A stretch of DNA of 64,000 nt from Gellertiella hungarica (GCF_014197145.1 NZ_JACIEZ010000001.1:1-64000), one strand, 5' to 3'; shown: positions 27,167 to 36,431, counted from the stretch's first letter. Translations and numbers: made by a program. The notes: generated by a model from the sequence alone, not told the origin.

Positions 27167-27799
27167 ATGTCAGAGCCTGCGAGCACCGATCCGCGGGAAG
27201 GGCATGCCGGCAGCGAAGGGGCCCGCCTGGGGCACCTTCTGCGGCAGCGCCGGAAGGAAATCGGGAAAACCATGAAGCAGGTGGCCGCCGAATGCGACCT
27301 GACGGAAGGCTTCATCAGCCAGGTGGAGCGGGGCCTTTCCGCGCCGTCGCTGATCTCGCTTTACAAGATTGCCAATGCACTCGGCATGTCGGTGGATTCC
27401 TTCCTTTCGGAGGAACCGCAGCACACGCCCTCGATGGTCACGCGCTCGGAGACGCGCACGGGCTATACGGTGGAGACGAAGGAGCGGGTCTACGAGATCC
27501 TGGAGCGCGGTTTTCCCGGCGCGAAGCTGAATGGCTGCATCACCCGCATTCCGGTCGGCTACGTGTCCGAGATGATGACCCACGAGGGAGAGGATTTCGT
27601 CTATATCATCGAAGGCGAGATCCTCTACGAGGTCAATGGCTCGCATTATCACCTGAAGGCGGGCGATACGCTCCACTTTCCCTCATCGCTGCCGCACCGG
27701 GCAACCAATGTCGGAACGGTGCCTGCCCGCGAGCTGTGGGTGGGCACCACGCCGATCTTCAAGGACAGCAGGCGCGAAGAGGCCTCTCCCGCCGGCTGA
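27167..27799 (+). CDS. XRE-family regulator with C-terminal cupin sensor domain
   Basis: This 210-residue regulator has an N-terminal helix-turn-helix (GKTMKQVAAECDLTEGFISQ core, about residues 32-75) and a C-terminal cupin barrel (about 120-195) with THEGEDFVYIIEGE and GDTLHFPSSLPHRA motifs, the usual small-ligand or metal pocket. An upstream ATG at 27137 is in frame but has no ribosome site; GGAG sits about 9 bp before the ATG at 27167, chosen here. Members of this family control amino-acid, polyamine or peptide metabolism. It probably controls the divergent peptide importer and itself. Confidence 0.87.
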   Translation: MSEPASTDPREGHAGSEGARLGHLLRQRRKEIGKTMKQVAAECDLTEGFISQVERGLSAPSLISLYKIANALGMSVDSFLSEEPQHTPSMVTRSETRTGYTVETKERVYEILERGFPGAKLNGCITRIPVGYVSEMMTHEGEDFVYIIEGEILYEVNGSHYHLKAGDTLHFPSSLPHRATNVGTVPARELWVGTTPIFKDSRREEASPAG

Positions 27800-27819
27800 G
27801 CGCCGGCCGGCGCGCCCGG

Positions 27820-28308
27820 TCAGGCCTCGTCATTGCCGGCCAGACCGGTTGCCACCGCAACCAGCCACTGGCGGATGACGGCGGGATCGATGCCGCCGGC
27901 AGCCGCAAGAAGCCTTTCCTCGACCGGATCGAACAGCTTGCGCGCCTCCTGGATGAGTGCCTGCCCCGCATCGGTGATTTCCAGCCGCACGATGCGCCGG
28001 TGATGGGGATCGGGAAACTTCCGGATCAGACCCCGCCCGTCCAGCCGCTGCACCACCTCATGCGCGCTCTGCGGCGTTAGCATGGACAGGCGGGCCAGGT
28101 CGGCGCTCGACAGCGGCTGATAGGCCTTGATCATGGTGAGGGCCGAATACTGCGCCACGCTCAGGCCGAGCTCGGCAAGGGCACGGTCCATCGCCTGCTG
28201 CGCCACCGTGTTTGCCTGCCGCAAAAGGTACAGCAGATAGCCCTCCATGCCCCTCCGGCCTTCCCCGACCTTCGGAACCGCGCCTTTTGCTTCCGGTGAT
28301 TTTGCCAT
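27820..28308 (-). CDS. MarR-family transcriptional regulator
   Basis: This 162-residue winged-helix regulator has the MarR pattern: an N-terminal dimerisation helix, a helix-turn-helix (SSADLARLSMLTPQSAHEVV), a wing with DPHHRRIVRLEITDAG, and a C-terminal dimer helix. It is divergent from the PPOX-fold gene at 28375, with palindromes in the 66-bp gap. The short convergent gap to the XRE gene holds a GC palindrome (27800-27813) that could fold in either transcript. Confidence 0.88.
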   Translation of the reverse strand: MAKSPEAKGAVPKVGEGRRGMEGYLLYLLRQANTVAQQAMDRALAELGLSVAQYSALTMIKAYQPLSSADLARLSMLTPQSAHEVVQRLDGRGLIRKFPDPHHRRIVRLEITDAGQALIQEARKLFDPVEERLLAAAGGIDPAVIRQWLVAVATGLAGNDEA

Positions 28309-28324
28309 GCCGCCTTGACTCCAG

Positions 28325-28340
28325 TATCAGGGACCTGATA
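28325..28340. promoter_or_regulatory. Candidate MarR operator O1
   Basis: TATCAGG-ga-CCTGATA is a perfect 7-bp-arm dyad 17 bp upstream of the marR-type start. Its symmetry, length and divergent position match MarR operators. A run of six Ts follows it toward the PPOX gene. Confidence 0.6.
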
Positions 28341-28361
28341 ATTTTTTCGCATCGCCAACCA

Positions 28362-28377
28362 TATCAGGTCCCCGATG
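28362..28377. promoter_or_regulatory. Candidate MarR operator O2 overlapping a start codon
   Basis: TATCAGG-tc-CCCGATG repeats the O1 sequence, with the right arm degenerate at two positions. It ends on the ATG of the PPOX-fold gene (28375-28377). Binding here would block initiation at that gene, which lacks a ribosome binding site and may be leaderless. Confidence 0.5.
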
Positions 28378-29046
28378 AGCACGCATCCTGCCCCACCGCC
28401 TTCTCCCCGAGTCCGTGTGAAGCGATTTCACGAGCGCGGACATTACGACCGCTCCGTCATTCAGGACATCCTCGATGCCGGGTTTCACTGTCACGTGGGC
28501 TTCGTCCATCAGGGACAGCCCTTCGTGCTGCCAACCCTCTACTGGCATGACGAGGAGAGCATCTACATCCACGGATCGGCGGCAAGCCGCATGATCGAGG
28601 CTTCTGCCGATGCTCCCCTGTGCATCACGGTCACCCATCTGGATGCGCTTGTCCTCACACGCTCGGCCTTTCACCACTCGGCAAACTACCGCTCGGTCAC
28701 CATTCTCGGCCAGGGCCGGATGATCACCGACGCCGCGGAATGCGCCGCGCAGCTGCGCCTGATGATGGAGCGTCTCTTCCCCGGCAGATGGGACCGGCTG
28801 AGGCCGGTAACGCCGCAGGAGATAAAGGCGACCCGCGTCATCGCCCTGCCGCTTTCGGAGGCCTCGGCCAAGATCCGCACCGGTCCCCCCGACGAGGATG
28901 AGGAGGATCTTGCCTGGCCGGTCTGGGGCGGGGTCATCCCCCTCAGGACCACCGTCGAAGCCCCCGTTCCCGATGTCACCAGCCTGCTGCACGGCATCGA
29001 CGACGCGCCGCATTGCGCGGTGAATCCCGGCACGAGGGACGCATGA
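28375..29046 (+). CDS. Pyridoxamine 5'-phosphate oxidase-fold (split-barrel flavin/heme-binding) protein
   Basis: This 223-residue protein matches the PPOX-like split-barrel family: VIQDILDAGFHCHVGFVHQG, FVLPTLYWHDEESIYIHGS, then LCITVTHLDALVLTRSAFHHS. Such proteins bind FMN, F420 or heme and are often reductases or antitermini of redox stress units. The ATG has no visible Shine-Dalgarno sequence and overlaps a candidate MarR operator. The stop overlaps the next gene (ATGA). The exact activity is unknown. Confidence 0.83.
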   Translation: MSTHPAPPPSPRVRVKRFHERGHYDRSVIQDILDAGFHCHVGFVHQGQPFVLPTLYWHDEESIYIHGSAASRMIEASADAPLCITVTHLDALVLTRSAFHHSANYRSVTILGQGRMITDAAECAAQLRLMMERLFPGRWDRLRPVTPQEIKATRVIALPLSEASAKIRTGPPDEDEEDLAWPVWGGVIPLRTTVEAPVPDVTSLLHGIDDAPHCAVNPGTRDA

Positions 29047-29921
29047 GCACGGTGTCGCCGCCTGTCGGCATCGCCCTCACGGTGCTCGGTTCCGGCGGAC
29101 CGATGCATGGCGGAGGCAGGGGCAGTGCCGCCTATCTGCTTCGCCTTCCCGAGGCGCGCCCCCTGGTCGTCGACATGGGCGGCGACACGCCGCATGCACT
29201 CGCCCGGGCCGGACTGTGCCCGGGAGAGGTCGGCACGCTTCTCATCTCCCACCTCCATCCCGATCACGTCTCCGGCCTGCCGGATTTCGTCTGGGGAGAG
29301 CTGACGGCGGATCGCTCCGCGCCGCTTCTCGTCCTCGGCCCGCCCGCAGCCGAAGGCTTTCCGGACATGGAAGCCTTCTGGCAGCGGCTTTTCGGTCCGC
29401 AGGGCGCCTTTCCCTTCCTGTCGTCCCTCGTCGACAATCCGCCCTTTCCCCTCACGGTTTCCGTGGCACGGCAGCGGCGCCTGTCCCTCGGGGCGGACGG
29501 GCAGGTCGACATCGCGGTCTATCCCGTCCATCACGGCCGCGCCCCCACCCTTGCTTTCCGCATCGACGCAGCCGGCGTGTCCGTCGTGCTCGCGGGGGAT
29601 CAGGTCATGCGCGATCCCGCCTTCGTCAACTTTGCCCGCGGGGCGGAGCTCATGGTGGCGCACATGGTCGTCAGCGGAAAGGCGGCAGGCAAGCCGCTTG
29701 CCGATGTGGTCTGCCTGCCGGAGGACATCGGCCGGCTTGCGACGCTCGCCGGCGTTCAGCATCTCGTTCTCTCGCATCTGATGCTCGATCCCGGCCATGC
29801 GGGGCGCGATAGCGCGCTCTGGTCGCTGGCCGCCCTCGAGGAGGCCCTGGCCGATGTGCGGGCCCACTTCCGGGGGAAGGTCAGCCTGGCAGAGGATCTC
29901 GCCGTCTACAGGGTTGCCTGA
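29043..29921 (+). CDS. Metallo-beta-lactamase-fold hydrolase (RNase Z/AHL-lactonase-like)
   Basis: This 292-residue protein has the metal motif HLHPDH at residues 70-75, an initial TVLGSGGP segment as in RNase Z-like and phosphodiesterase-like members, and further ligands in YPVHHGRAP, LAGDQVMRD and LSHLMLDPGH. The family hydrolyses esters, lactones or phosphodiesters. The start overlaps the PPOX stop, so both are translated together under the presumed MarR control. The substrate is unknown. Confidence 0.83.
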   Translation: MSTVSPPVGIALTVLGSGGPMHGGGRGSAAYLLRLPEARPLVVDMGGDTPHALARAGLCPGEVGTLLISHLHPDHVSGLPDFVWGELTADRSAPLLVLGPPAAEGFPDMEAFWQRLFGPQGAFPFLSSLVDNPPFPLTVSVARQRRLSLGADGQVDIAVYPVHHGRAPTLAFRIDAAGVSVVLAGDQVMRDPAFVNFARGAELMVAHMVVSGKAAGKPLADVVCLPEDIGRLATLAGVQHLVLSHLMLDPGHAGRDSALWSLAALEEALADVRAHFRGKVSLAEDLAVYRVA

Positions 29922-29937
29922 ATCACTGCCGCGCCCG

Positions 29938-31035
29938 TTACCGGAAAACGGTCCTGAAACGCTCGGGATCGGCCGGATCGCGCTCGGCGATCTCCACCGG
30001 CGCCGACGCCCATTGCCACACGGTATCCTCGTCGGCGCGGGACAGCACGATGTCGCCCCGGCTGCCCTCGATTTGGACCTTCGGCCAGCACAGGGGCACC
30101 CGCGCCCGGTCCAGCCCCGCCTGTCGCAGCGCATCCGCGAGAACCAGCATGGCGTCATAGCCCTCGAGGGCCACGAAGGAAGGCGTGCCGCCGAGGCGCG
30201 CGGAAAGGCGGGCGGCTATGGCCACGCCCTTTCCCGCGGTCGCGGGCGGCAGGTAGCGCAGAAACGGAATGCCTGCCGCGCCCGCCCCGAGACGCTCGAC
30301 CCAGCCGGGAAATTCGGGCTGACCCGCGGGGGCGCCGAGCTTCAGCCGGGACAGTCGCGTGTCGCGGAGAACCGCCTCTGCAAGCGAAAGCGCCGGTTCC
30401 GGATGGCCGGCGAGCAGCAGGAGCGCGGTTGCGTTGCCCGCCGCCAGCCTGTCGCACAGCTCCGCCGGTTCGGTGGACTGAAGATCGAGCACCGCGACCG
30501 ATCCGCCCGCCGCTTCGTGGCTCGCCCTCAGAATGCGGATGCCGGCCTGCCAGTAGACGCTGGGCTGGCAGGCGGCGGCGATGTGCCGATGCCCTGCGGC
30601 AAGCAGATGCGCCGCATAGCGGCTCCATCCCTTCGACTGCGGCGGTGCTATTCGCGCCACCCATCGGCCCGGCTTCTCGAGCAGGCCGTCGATGACGGCG
30701 GAGGAGCAGACGAAGGGAATGCCGAGCGCCTCGGCGCGTGCGGCGATGACGCGGGCGACCACGCTGTGATATTCCCCGGCAATGGCCGTCACCCCCTGTC
30801 CGGCAAGCGCGTCGACCGCTGCTTCTGCCGTCGCGGGGTCTGCCGCCGTGTCGCGCACCACGAGCAGGAGTTCCTGCCCGCCCAGCCCGCCGGCGGCATT
30901 GATGTCGCTCACCGCCTGCTGCATCCCGGCCAGCATCTGCTGGCCCGCCTCCACCCAGCCCGGCCGGGAGAGGGGTGCGAGGGCGCCGATGAGGACGGCG
31001 CCCCTTTTTCCGGAAGCACGATTTTTCGACGGCAT
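29938..31035 (-). CDS. Periplasmic-binding-protein-fold ligand-binding protein without signal peptide (Peripla_BP_6)
   Basis: This 365-residue protein has the Leu/Ile/Val-binding or AmiC fold: VLIGALAPLSRPGWVEAGQQM, the AVSDINAAGGLGGQELLLVV segment, then IAGEYHSVVARVIAARAEA. Its N-terminus is MPSKNRASGKRGAVL, basic with no following hydrophobic core, so it should stay in the cytosol. No permease or ATPase gene adjoins it. It is therefore more likely a ligand sensor or carrier than a transport component. It lies 48 bp downstream of a double-GNAT gene. Confidence 0.8.
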   Translation of the reverse strand: MPSKNRASGKRGAVLIGALAPLSRPGWVEAGQQMLAGMQQAVSDINAAGGLGGQELLLVVRDTAADPATAEAAVDALAGQGVTAIAGEYHSVVARVIAARAEALGIPFVCSSAVIDGLLEKPGRWVARIAPPQSKGWSRYAAHLLAAGHRHIAAACQPSVYWQAGIRILRASHEAAGGSVAVLDLQSTEPAELCDRLAAGNATALLLLAGHPEPALSLAEAVLRDTRLSRLKLGAPAGQPEFPGWVERLGAGAAGIPFLRYLPPATAGKGVAIAARLSARLGGTPSFVALEGYDAMLVLADALRQAGLDRARVPLCWPKVQIEGSRGDIVLSRADEDTVWQWASAPVEIAERDPADPERFRTVFR

Positions 31036-31083
31036 GAAGATCTCCTGGTGAAGGGGGTAGGGGCGGGCGGCAGGGGTGGGCGG

Positions 31084-32037
31084 TCAGCCACCCCGGCTTG
31101 CTGCCGGGTAGGCCGGGTCGAGCCGCTTGCGCAGCTCCAGCCGGGTTCGATGGGGCGTGAAGCCGGTCTTCTCGGTCATCCGCAGCGCCGGCCTGTTTTC
31201 TTCCAGATTGTCGATCCGGACCTCCGCGCAGCCGGCCTCGGCCGCTTTCCCGACCAGCCCCTCGAGAAGGGCGGTGCCGAGGCCGAGGCCCCGGTGCTTC
31301 CGCTCGACACCGACGAAATAGACATAGGCATCCGCTCCGGCCCGATGCAGGGCACCGGCGCCGGCCAGATCATCGCCGTGGAGCGCCGCGAGCACCCAAT
31401 CGGGCCGCGCATTCGGGTTCGTCCGGAAGATCCGGTCGAGCTGCTGCATCGACCAGGGCGGAAGACCCTCCAGATCGGGCGTCTCGCCAAGACGGTCGCG
31501 CAGGAAGGGGAGGAGGAGATCCCAGCCCGGATAGCCCTCCGCCATGGTCACGAGCCTGAACGCCGGCGGCAGGCGGAGGCCTGCATCCTGCCGGGCAGGA
31601 TTTTCCGCCCGGACAGCCGTCGGCAACCGGCTTTCGCGTCTCCGACGGGCAATGGCAAAGCCGCGCCTCTTCAGCCAGTCCAGCGTTTCCGTGGCGCTGT
31701 CCGGCTGTTCGCCGTAAAGGCCGTCGAAACCGGACCGTCTGGCCTGATGTTCGAGTTCCGCCAGCATCCGGCTTCCGAGGCCGGCCCTGCGGTGCAGGGC
31801 GGAGACGGCAATCTCGGTCCTAAGGTATCCCGCCGGCACATAGGGCGAGCGCGCCAGCTGGCCCGCGACGACGAGCGCCCCTTCCTCGCCGATGACGAGG
31901 CGGATGGGCGCATCCGCCCCGGCCATCCGTTTCTCCCGCTCCAGGAAATCGGCAAGCCCGAGCGGCGTGCCGCGCAGCAGGTTCATGAGGCGCACCCATT
32001 CGGCGGCATCCTCCCTCCGGTAGAAGCGGATGGTCAC
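31084..32037 (-). CDS. Tandem GNAT acetyltransferase
   Basis: This 317-residue protein contains two GNAT folds. The first (about 1-140) has the acetyl-CoA motif HRRAGLGSRML, the second (about 155-310) has HRGLGLGTALL and a C-terminal NRPALRMTEKTGFTPH. Tandem GNAT proteins often keep one active and one structural copy. It overlaps the upstream methyltransferase stop (ATGA). The substrate is unknown. Confidence 0.85.
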   Translation of the reverse strand: MTIRFYRREDAAEWVRLMNLLRGTPLGLADFLEREKRMAGADAPIRLVIGEEGALVVAGQLARSPYVPAGYLRTEIAVSALHRRAGLGSRMLAELEHQARRSGFDGLYGEQPDSATETLDWLKRRGFAIARRRRESRLPTAVRAENPARQDAGLRLPPAFRLVTMAEGYPGWDLLLPFLRDRLGETPDLEGLPPWSMQQLDRIFRTNPNARPDWVLAALHGDDLAGAGALHRAGADAYVYFVGVERKHRGLGLGTALLEGLVGKAAEAGCAEVRIDNLEENRPALRMTEKTGFTPHRTRLELRKRLDPAYPAASRGG

Positions 32038-32534
32038 CGGTGCCCGCTCCCGGTCTTTCCGCTGCCCGCCTTTTCGGGGTCGGTCTGGCCGGAAAGCCCG
32101 AGCGGACGGGCCCAGTCCATCAGGCGGACATCCACCAGGCCATCGCCGTGATCGATGAGGAACGGCGCTCCGGGCTTCAGCGCGGCCAGGATGCGGGGCA
32201 GCGAGCGCATGCCTTCCTCCACATGCCGCCCGTCGAAGGCGCCGACGCGGATCGCGACTGCAAGGTCGAAGCGGTCATCGCCGGCGGGCAGCGAAAAATC
32301 CGCCGCGCTGGCATGGCGATAGGCGAGCCGGCTCAAGGCGGCGTCGGGGGTGCCCATCTCCCTTGCGCGGGCGATCGCCGTGGCGCTGCGGTCGATCCCG
32401 AGCACAAACCCGTCCTCGATGCATTCGGCCATGTGGCGCGCCATCGCGCCGGTGCTGCAGCCGATCTCCAGAACCTTCATCCCCTTCCGGAGCGGAAGGG
32501 CCTCGACGACAGCCTTCAATCGGGCGGACAGCAT
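32034..32534 (-). CDS. Class I SAM-dependent methyltransferase
   Basis: This 166-residue protein has SAM motif I VLEIGCSTGAM, motif II GIDRS, and a later FDLAVAIRVGAF segment, as in small-molecule methyltransferases. I start it at the ATG at 32534, preceded by AAGGAGC with good spacing. An ATG at 32561 would lie within a palindrome shared with the divergent ArsR gene. It heads a minus-strand group with the GNAT gene and the cytosolic binding protein. The substrate is unknown. Confidence 0.82.
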   Translation of the reverse strand: MLSARLKAVVEALPLRKGMKVLEIGCSTGAMARHMAECIEDGFVLGIDRSATAIARAREMGTPDAALSRLAYRHASAADFSLPAGDDRFDLAVAIRVGAFDGRHVEEGMRSLPRILAALKPGAPFLIDHGDGLVDVRLMDWARPLGLSGQTDPEKAGSGKTGSGHR

Positions 32535-32559
32535 GCGTTGCTCCTTGACAGCGCGACTC

Positions 32560-32579
32560 ATGTGGGTAATTAACCACAT
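32560..32579. promoter_or_regulatory. Candidate ArsR-family operator abutting the start codon
   Basis: A 20-bp dyad, ATGTGG-n-TAATTA-n-CCACAT (18 of 20 positions symmetric), ends one base before the ATG of the ArsR-SRPBCC gene and lies 25 bp upstream of the methyltransferase start. It is the only A/T-rich patch between the two genes, so it probably overlaps both promoters. Confidence 0.65.
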
Positions 32580-33362
32580 ATGGGCAGGCAAGTCATCACC
32601 GAAAATGAACCCGTCTGGCGCGCGCTCGCCGACCCGACGCGCAGGAAGATCCTCGATCTCCTGCGGGACGGACCGCGCACGACGGGCGAGCTTTGTGCCC
32701 ATTTTCCGACATCCCGCTACACCATCATGGGCCATATCGAGGTGCTCCATGCGGTCGGCATCCTCACCTTCGAGAGGCGGGGCCGGGAACGCCTGAACCA
32801 TCTCAATCCAGTGCCGCTGCTCGAAGCCTGCCAGCGCTGGCTCCGGCCCTTTTCCGCCGAGGCGGCGGCCTTTCTGTTGAACCTGGCGGATGACGCCGAA
32901 AAGAGGGAGACGCCCGTGACAGGCCTCAGCATCGACATTCGCGCAGAACACCTGGTCCAGCGGCCTGCGGACGCCACCTGGCGCTCGCTGATGCAGATGG
33001 AGCGATGGTGGCCGAGATGCTGGAAGGAGGGCGAGACGCTTTCCTTCGAGCCCCGGCTCGGCGGCCGGCTTGCGGTAGTTTCGGCGCCCGGCGAACCGGG
33101 CGGCGAGGCGGGTGGCACGCTCTGGGGCGCGGTCGAGCGCTTCGAGCCCGGCGCGCGGCTTGCCGTCCGGGGCGCCATGGGTCTCCCGGGCCCTGTGGTC
33201 GGGGTCTGGGACCTGGAGCTGATCCCGCGGGGGCAGGAGGCGACCCGCGTGGTTCTCGTCCATCAGGCTTTCGGCCCCGTCAGCGACGAGGACCGGCAAT
33301 GCTTCCGGGAGGGCTGGGACGGCATGCTGTCTGCCCTTGCCCGCTTTGCCGAGGAGGCCTGA
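32580..33362 (+). CDS. ArsR-family HTH fused to an SRPBCC/AHSA1 ligand domain
   Basis: This 260-residue fusion has an N-terminal ArsR winged helix (about residues 8-100: ALADPTRRKILDLLRDGPRT, then TSRYTIMGHIEVLHAVGIL) and a C-terminal SRPBCC (Bet v1/AHSA1) barrel (about 115-258) with VQRPADATWRSLMQMERWW and LVHQAFGP. No metal cysteine pair (ELCVCDL type) is present, so it is not a metal sensor; the barrel would bind a hydrophobic ligand. No ribosome site precedes the ATG, which directly follows the palindrome. Leaderless translation is likely. Confidence 0.85.
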   Translation: MGRQVITENEPVWRALADPTRRKILDLLRDGPRTTGELCAHFPTSRYTIMGHIEVLHAVGILTFERRGRERLNHLNPVPLLEACQRWLRPFSAEAAAFLLNLADDAEKRETPVTGLSIDIRAEHLVQRPADATWRSLMQMERWWPRCWKEGETLSFEPRLGGRLAVVSAPGEPGGEAGGTLWGAVERFEPGARLAVRGAMGLPGPVVGVWDLELIPRGQEATRVVLVHQAFGPVSDEDRQCFREGWDGMLSALARFAEEA

Positions 33363-33389
33363 CGGGCAGGCAGGCAGACGGGCAGCCGC

Positions 33390-34150
<761 letters not shown>

Positions 34151-34154
<4 letters not shown>

Positions 34155-34831
34155 CGGTTTGCCTCCAGCATGCCGCCATAGCGGGCGAAACGGGCCTCGA
34201 GCCGCACCTGCAGCGCCGAAAGCACCGAACTCATCGCGAGATAGATCAGCGCCGCCTCGATGTAGAGGATCAGCGGCTCGTAGGTGGTGGCGACGATGCG
34301 CTGCGCCGACTGGAAGAGCTCGGGCACGGTGATGGCGGCGGCGAGCGAGGTGTCCTTCACCAGCGAGATGAAGGTGTTGGACAGCGGCGGCACCGCAACG
34401 CGCGCCGCCTGCGGCAGGATGGTGCGGGTCATGGCCTGCCGCCAGGTCATGCCGATGGAATAGGCCGCCTCCCACTGCCCCCGGGGCACGGAGGAGATCA
34501 CGGCGCGGATGATTTCGGAGGAGTAGGCGCCGATGTTCAGCGTGAAGCCGATGAGCGCCGCCGGAAAGGCATCGAGCAGGATGCCGATGCTCGGCAGGCC
34601 GTAGAAGATGACGAAGAGCTGCACCAGAAGCGGCGTGCCGCGGATGATCCAGACATAGAAGCGCGCCACGGCGACCAGCGGGGCGGGGCCGAACAGCCGC
34701 GCAATCGCCGTCACCAGGCCGAGCGCCAGCCCGAGCACGAAGGAAATCAGCGTCAGGGGGATGGTGAAGGTCAGACCCGCCAGCAGCAGCGTCGGCAGCG
34801 AGTCGATCATCAGTTGGAGCCAGTGGGGCAC
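34151..34831 (-). CDS. Polar amino-acid (cystine-type) ABC transporter permease
   Basis: This 226-residue membrane protein resembles YecS/TcyL permeases: an N-terminal helix (LLLAGLTFTIPLTLISFVLG), the YVWIIRGTPLLVQLFVIFYG segment and an EAA loop (WEAAYSIGMTWRQAMTRTIL). Five transmembrane helices are likely. It is the only permease gene in the unit, so a homodimer is expected. Confidence 0.92.
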
Positions 34832-34852
34832 GGGCGTGGTCCTTCAAGAGGA

Positions 34853-34877
34853 ATGCCCGGCACGCTTTGCCGGGCAT
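34853..34877 (-). other. Intercistronic hairpin after the binding-protein gene
   Basis: A perfect 10-bp stem, ATGCCCGGCA with TGCCGGGCAT, and a CGCTT loop lie between the binding-protein stop (34911) and the permease start (34831). No U-run follows. This is the fourth such hairpin after a binding-protein gene in this window. Confidence 0.65.
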
Positions 34878-34910
34878 GTCGTAATGCAGGGAGGGAACGG
34901 ATGGTTCCGC

Positions 34911-35684
34911 TTACTTCGAGACATCCTGGCCGAAATACTTGTCGGCGATCGTCTTGTAGGTGCCGTCGGCCTTGATGTCGGCCAGCGCCTTGTTGATCGC
35001 TTCCAGAAGCTCCGGTTCGCCCTTGCGGATGATGATGCCGGAATAATCGGCATTTTCCTGCTCGGCGGCGATCTTCACCGGCGCATCGGGCTTGTGCTTC
35101 TTGAAGTCGAGGAAGGAGAGGCTGTCGTTGATCGTCGCATCGGCGCGACCGGTTAGCACCAGCTGGATCGACTGGTCGAAACCGTCGGTGCCGACGAGTT
35201 CCGCGCCGTTTTCTTCGGCGATCTTGCCGAAGTTGCTGGTCAGCGACTGGGCCGACTTCTTGCCCTTCAGGTCGGCAAAACCCTTGATGTCGGCATTGTC
35301 TTCCTTGACGATCAGCACGGCCTTCGAGGCGATGTAGGGCTCGGAGAAATCGTATTTCTGCTTGCGGGCCTCGGTGATGCCCACCTGGTTGATCACCGTG
35401 TCGTACCGGTTCGCATCGAGACCGGCAATCAGCCCGTCCCACTTGCCCTCGACGAACTCCGCCTTCACGCCGAGCTTGGCGGCAATCGCCTCGCCGATCT
35501 CCACGTCGAAGCCGACCAGCTTGCCGCTCTCGTCATGGTAGGTAAAGGGCGCATAGGTGCCCTCGGTGCCGATCTTGATCGCGCCGGCGGACTTGATCGC
35601 ATTGAGGTTTTCCCCCGCCTGCGCGGGAACCAGGGCGGCTGCCTGCAGGGCGGCGGCAACGGCAAGGGTCTTCAACCAGTTCAT
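34911..35684 (-). CDS. Periplasmic amino-acid (cystine-type) solute-binding protein (SBP_bac_3)
   Basis: This 257-residue binding protein has a signal peptide (MNWLKTLAVAAALQAAALV) with cleavage after AQA near residue 23. Family features are KIGTEGTYAPFTYHDESGKL and the DVEIGEAIAAKLGV segment, then YDTVINQVGIT, close to FliY/TcyK proteins. The ATG at 35684 follows AAAGGATA. An in-frame extension to 35762 lacks support. It feeds the permease and ATPase encoded downstream; cystine or a related polar amino acid is the probable ligand. Confidence 0.92.
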   Translation of the reverse strand: MNWLKTLAVAAALQAAALVPAQAGENLNAIKSAGAIKIGTEGTYAPFTYHDESGKLVGFDVEIGEAIAAKLGVKAEFVEGKWDGLIAGLDANRYDTVINQVGITEARKQKYDFSEPYIASKAVLIVKEDNADIKGFADLKGKKSAQSLTSNFGKIAEENGAELVGTDGFDQSIQLVLTGRADATINDSLSFLDFKKHKPDAPVKIAAEQENADYSGIIIRKGEPELLEAINKALADIKADGTYKTIADKYFGQDVSK

Positions 35685-36103
35685 GGGATGTATCCTTTCG
35701 ATGAAAAGTTGCATTGCCCCACCTATCGCAGAAAATAGGCGCGCCGGAGTGGAAGGAAACACTGAAGAAAAAGAGATTCTGCAAAAACTTTTTCTTGTCT
35801 GTAAAAATTTTGAGATGGGACACGGACCGGGTTTCCGGGACCTCGTGGTTTCTGTTGCGGGATGGGGCTTGGGGGCGAGCGGCGTGGGGTTCGCCGTGCT
35901 GCCTGCACGGTGTTGAGTATGCCGGACCGCACCCCCCTCTGTCGGGACGGCGTTTGCGTTTGCCGCACCGCACCCCCCTCTGTCCCTGCCGGGAAATCTC
36001 CCCCGGCGGACGAGCTTCGCTCGCCGCGAGGGGGGAGATCATAGGCCGCGTTTGCCGATGCGCACCCCCCTCTGTCCCTGCACGGCGTTTCCTTTGCCGC
36101 ACC

Positions 36104-36152
36104 GCACCCCCCTCTGCCCTGCCGGGCATCTCCCCCTCAAGGGGGGAGATCG
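36104..36152 (+). repeat. Long inverted repeat, left arm
   Basis: This 49-bp arm is the exact reverse complement of 36237-36285. It begins GCACCCCCCTCTG and ends with a hairpin ATCTCCCCC-TCAAG-GGGGGAGAT. Outside the exact match, the flanking GCGGCAAA-like bases also nearly match in inverted order. Confidence 0.9.
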
Positions 36153-36236
36153 ACATTGCGGTTTTTGATTTCCTCAAATAACAAGCGTCTCATTTGCCGA
36201 TACGTTTGCGGGGGACTTCCCCAAGAATCCCCATCC

Positions 36237-36285
36237 CGATCTCCCCCCTTGAGGGGGAGATGCCCGGCAGGGCAGAGGGGGGTGC
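36237..36285 (-). repeat. Long inverted repeat, right arm
   Basis: This is the perfect 49-bp complement of 36104-36152, separated from it by 84 bp of A/T-richer DNA with no coding capacity. The inner hairpin is present here too, so each arm can fold alone or the two can pair with each other. Confidence 0.9.
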
Positions 36286-36405
36286 GCATCGGCAAACGCA
36301 ACGCCTTGCAAGGCAGAGGGGGGTTCGGTGCCCCAAACTCCACGCCGTGCAAGGCAGAGGCTGGGGTGCAGCACCGCATCCCCCCATGTTGCGGCCCGAA
36401 CGGAA

Positions 36406-36431
36406 AAAGGCCGGTCCAGGGACCGGCCTTT
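36406..36431 (-). terminator. Rho-independent terminator of the dimethylglycine-dehydrogenase-like gene
   Basis: A perfect 11-bp stem, AAAGGCCGGTC with GACCGGCCTTT, and a 4-nt loop lie 26 nt past the stop at 36457. On the minus strand the stem is followed by further Ts. Confidence 0.85.

Noticed and set aside
35929-36326. Possible CRISPR array from the repeated C-rich 13-mers
   Set aside because: Copies are unevenly spaced, occur in both orientations and lie in hairpins; there are no uniform spacers and no cas genes.
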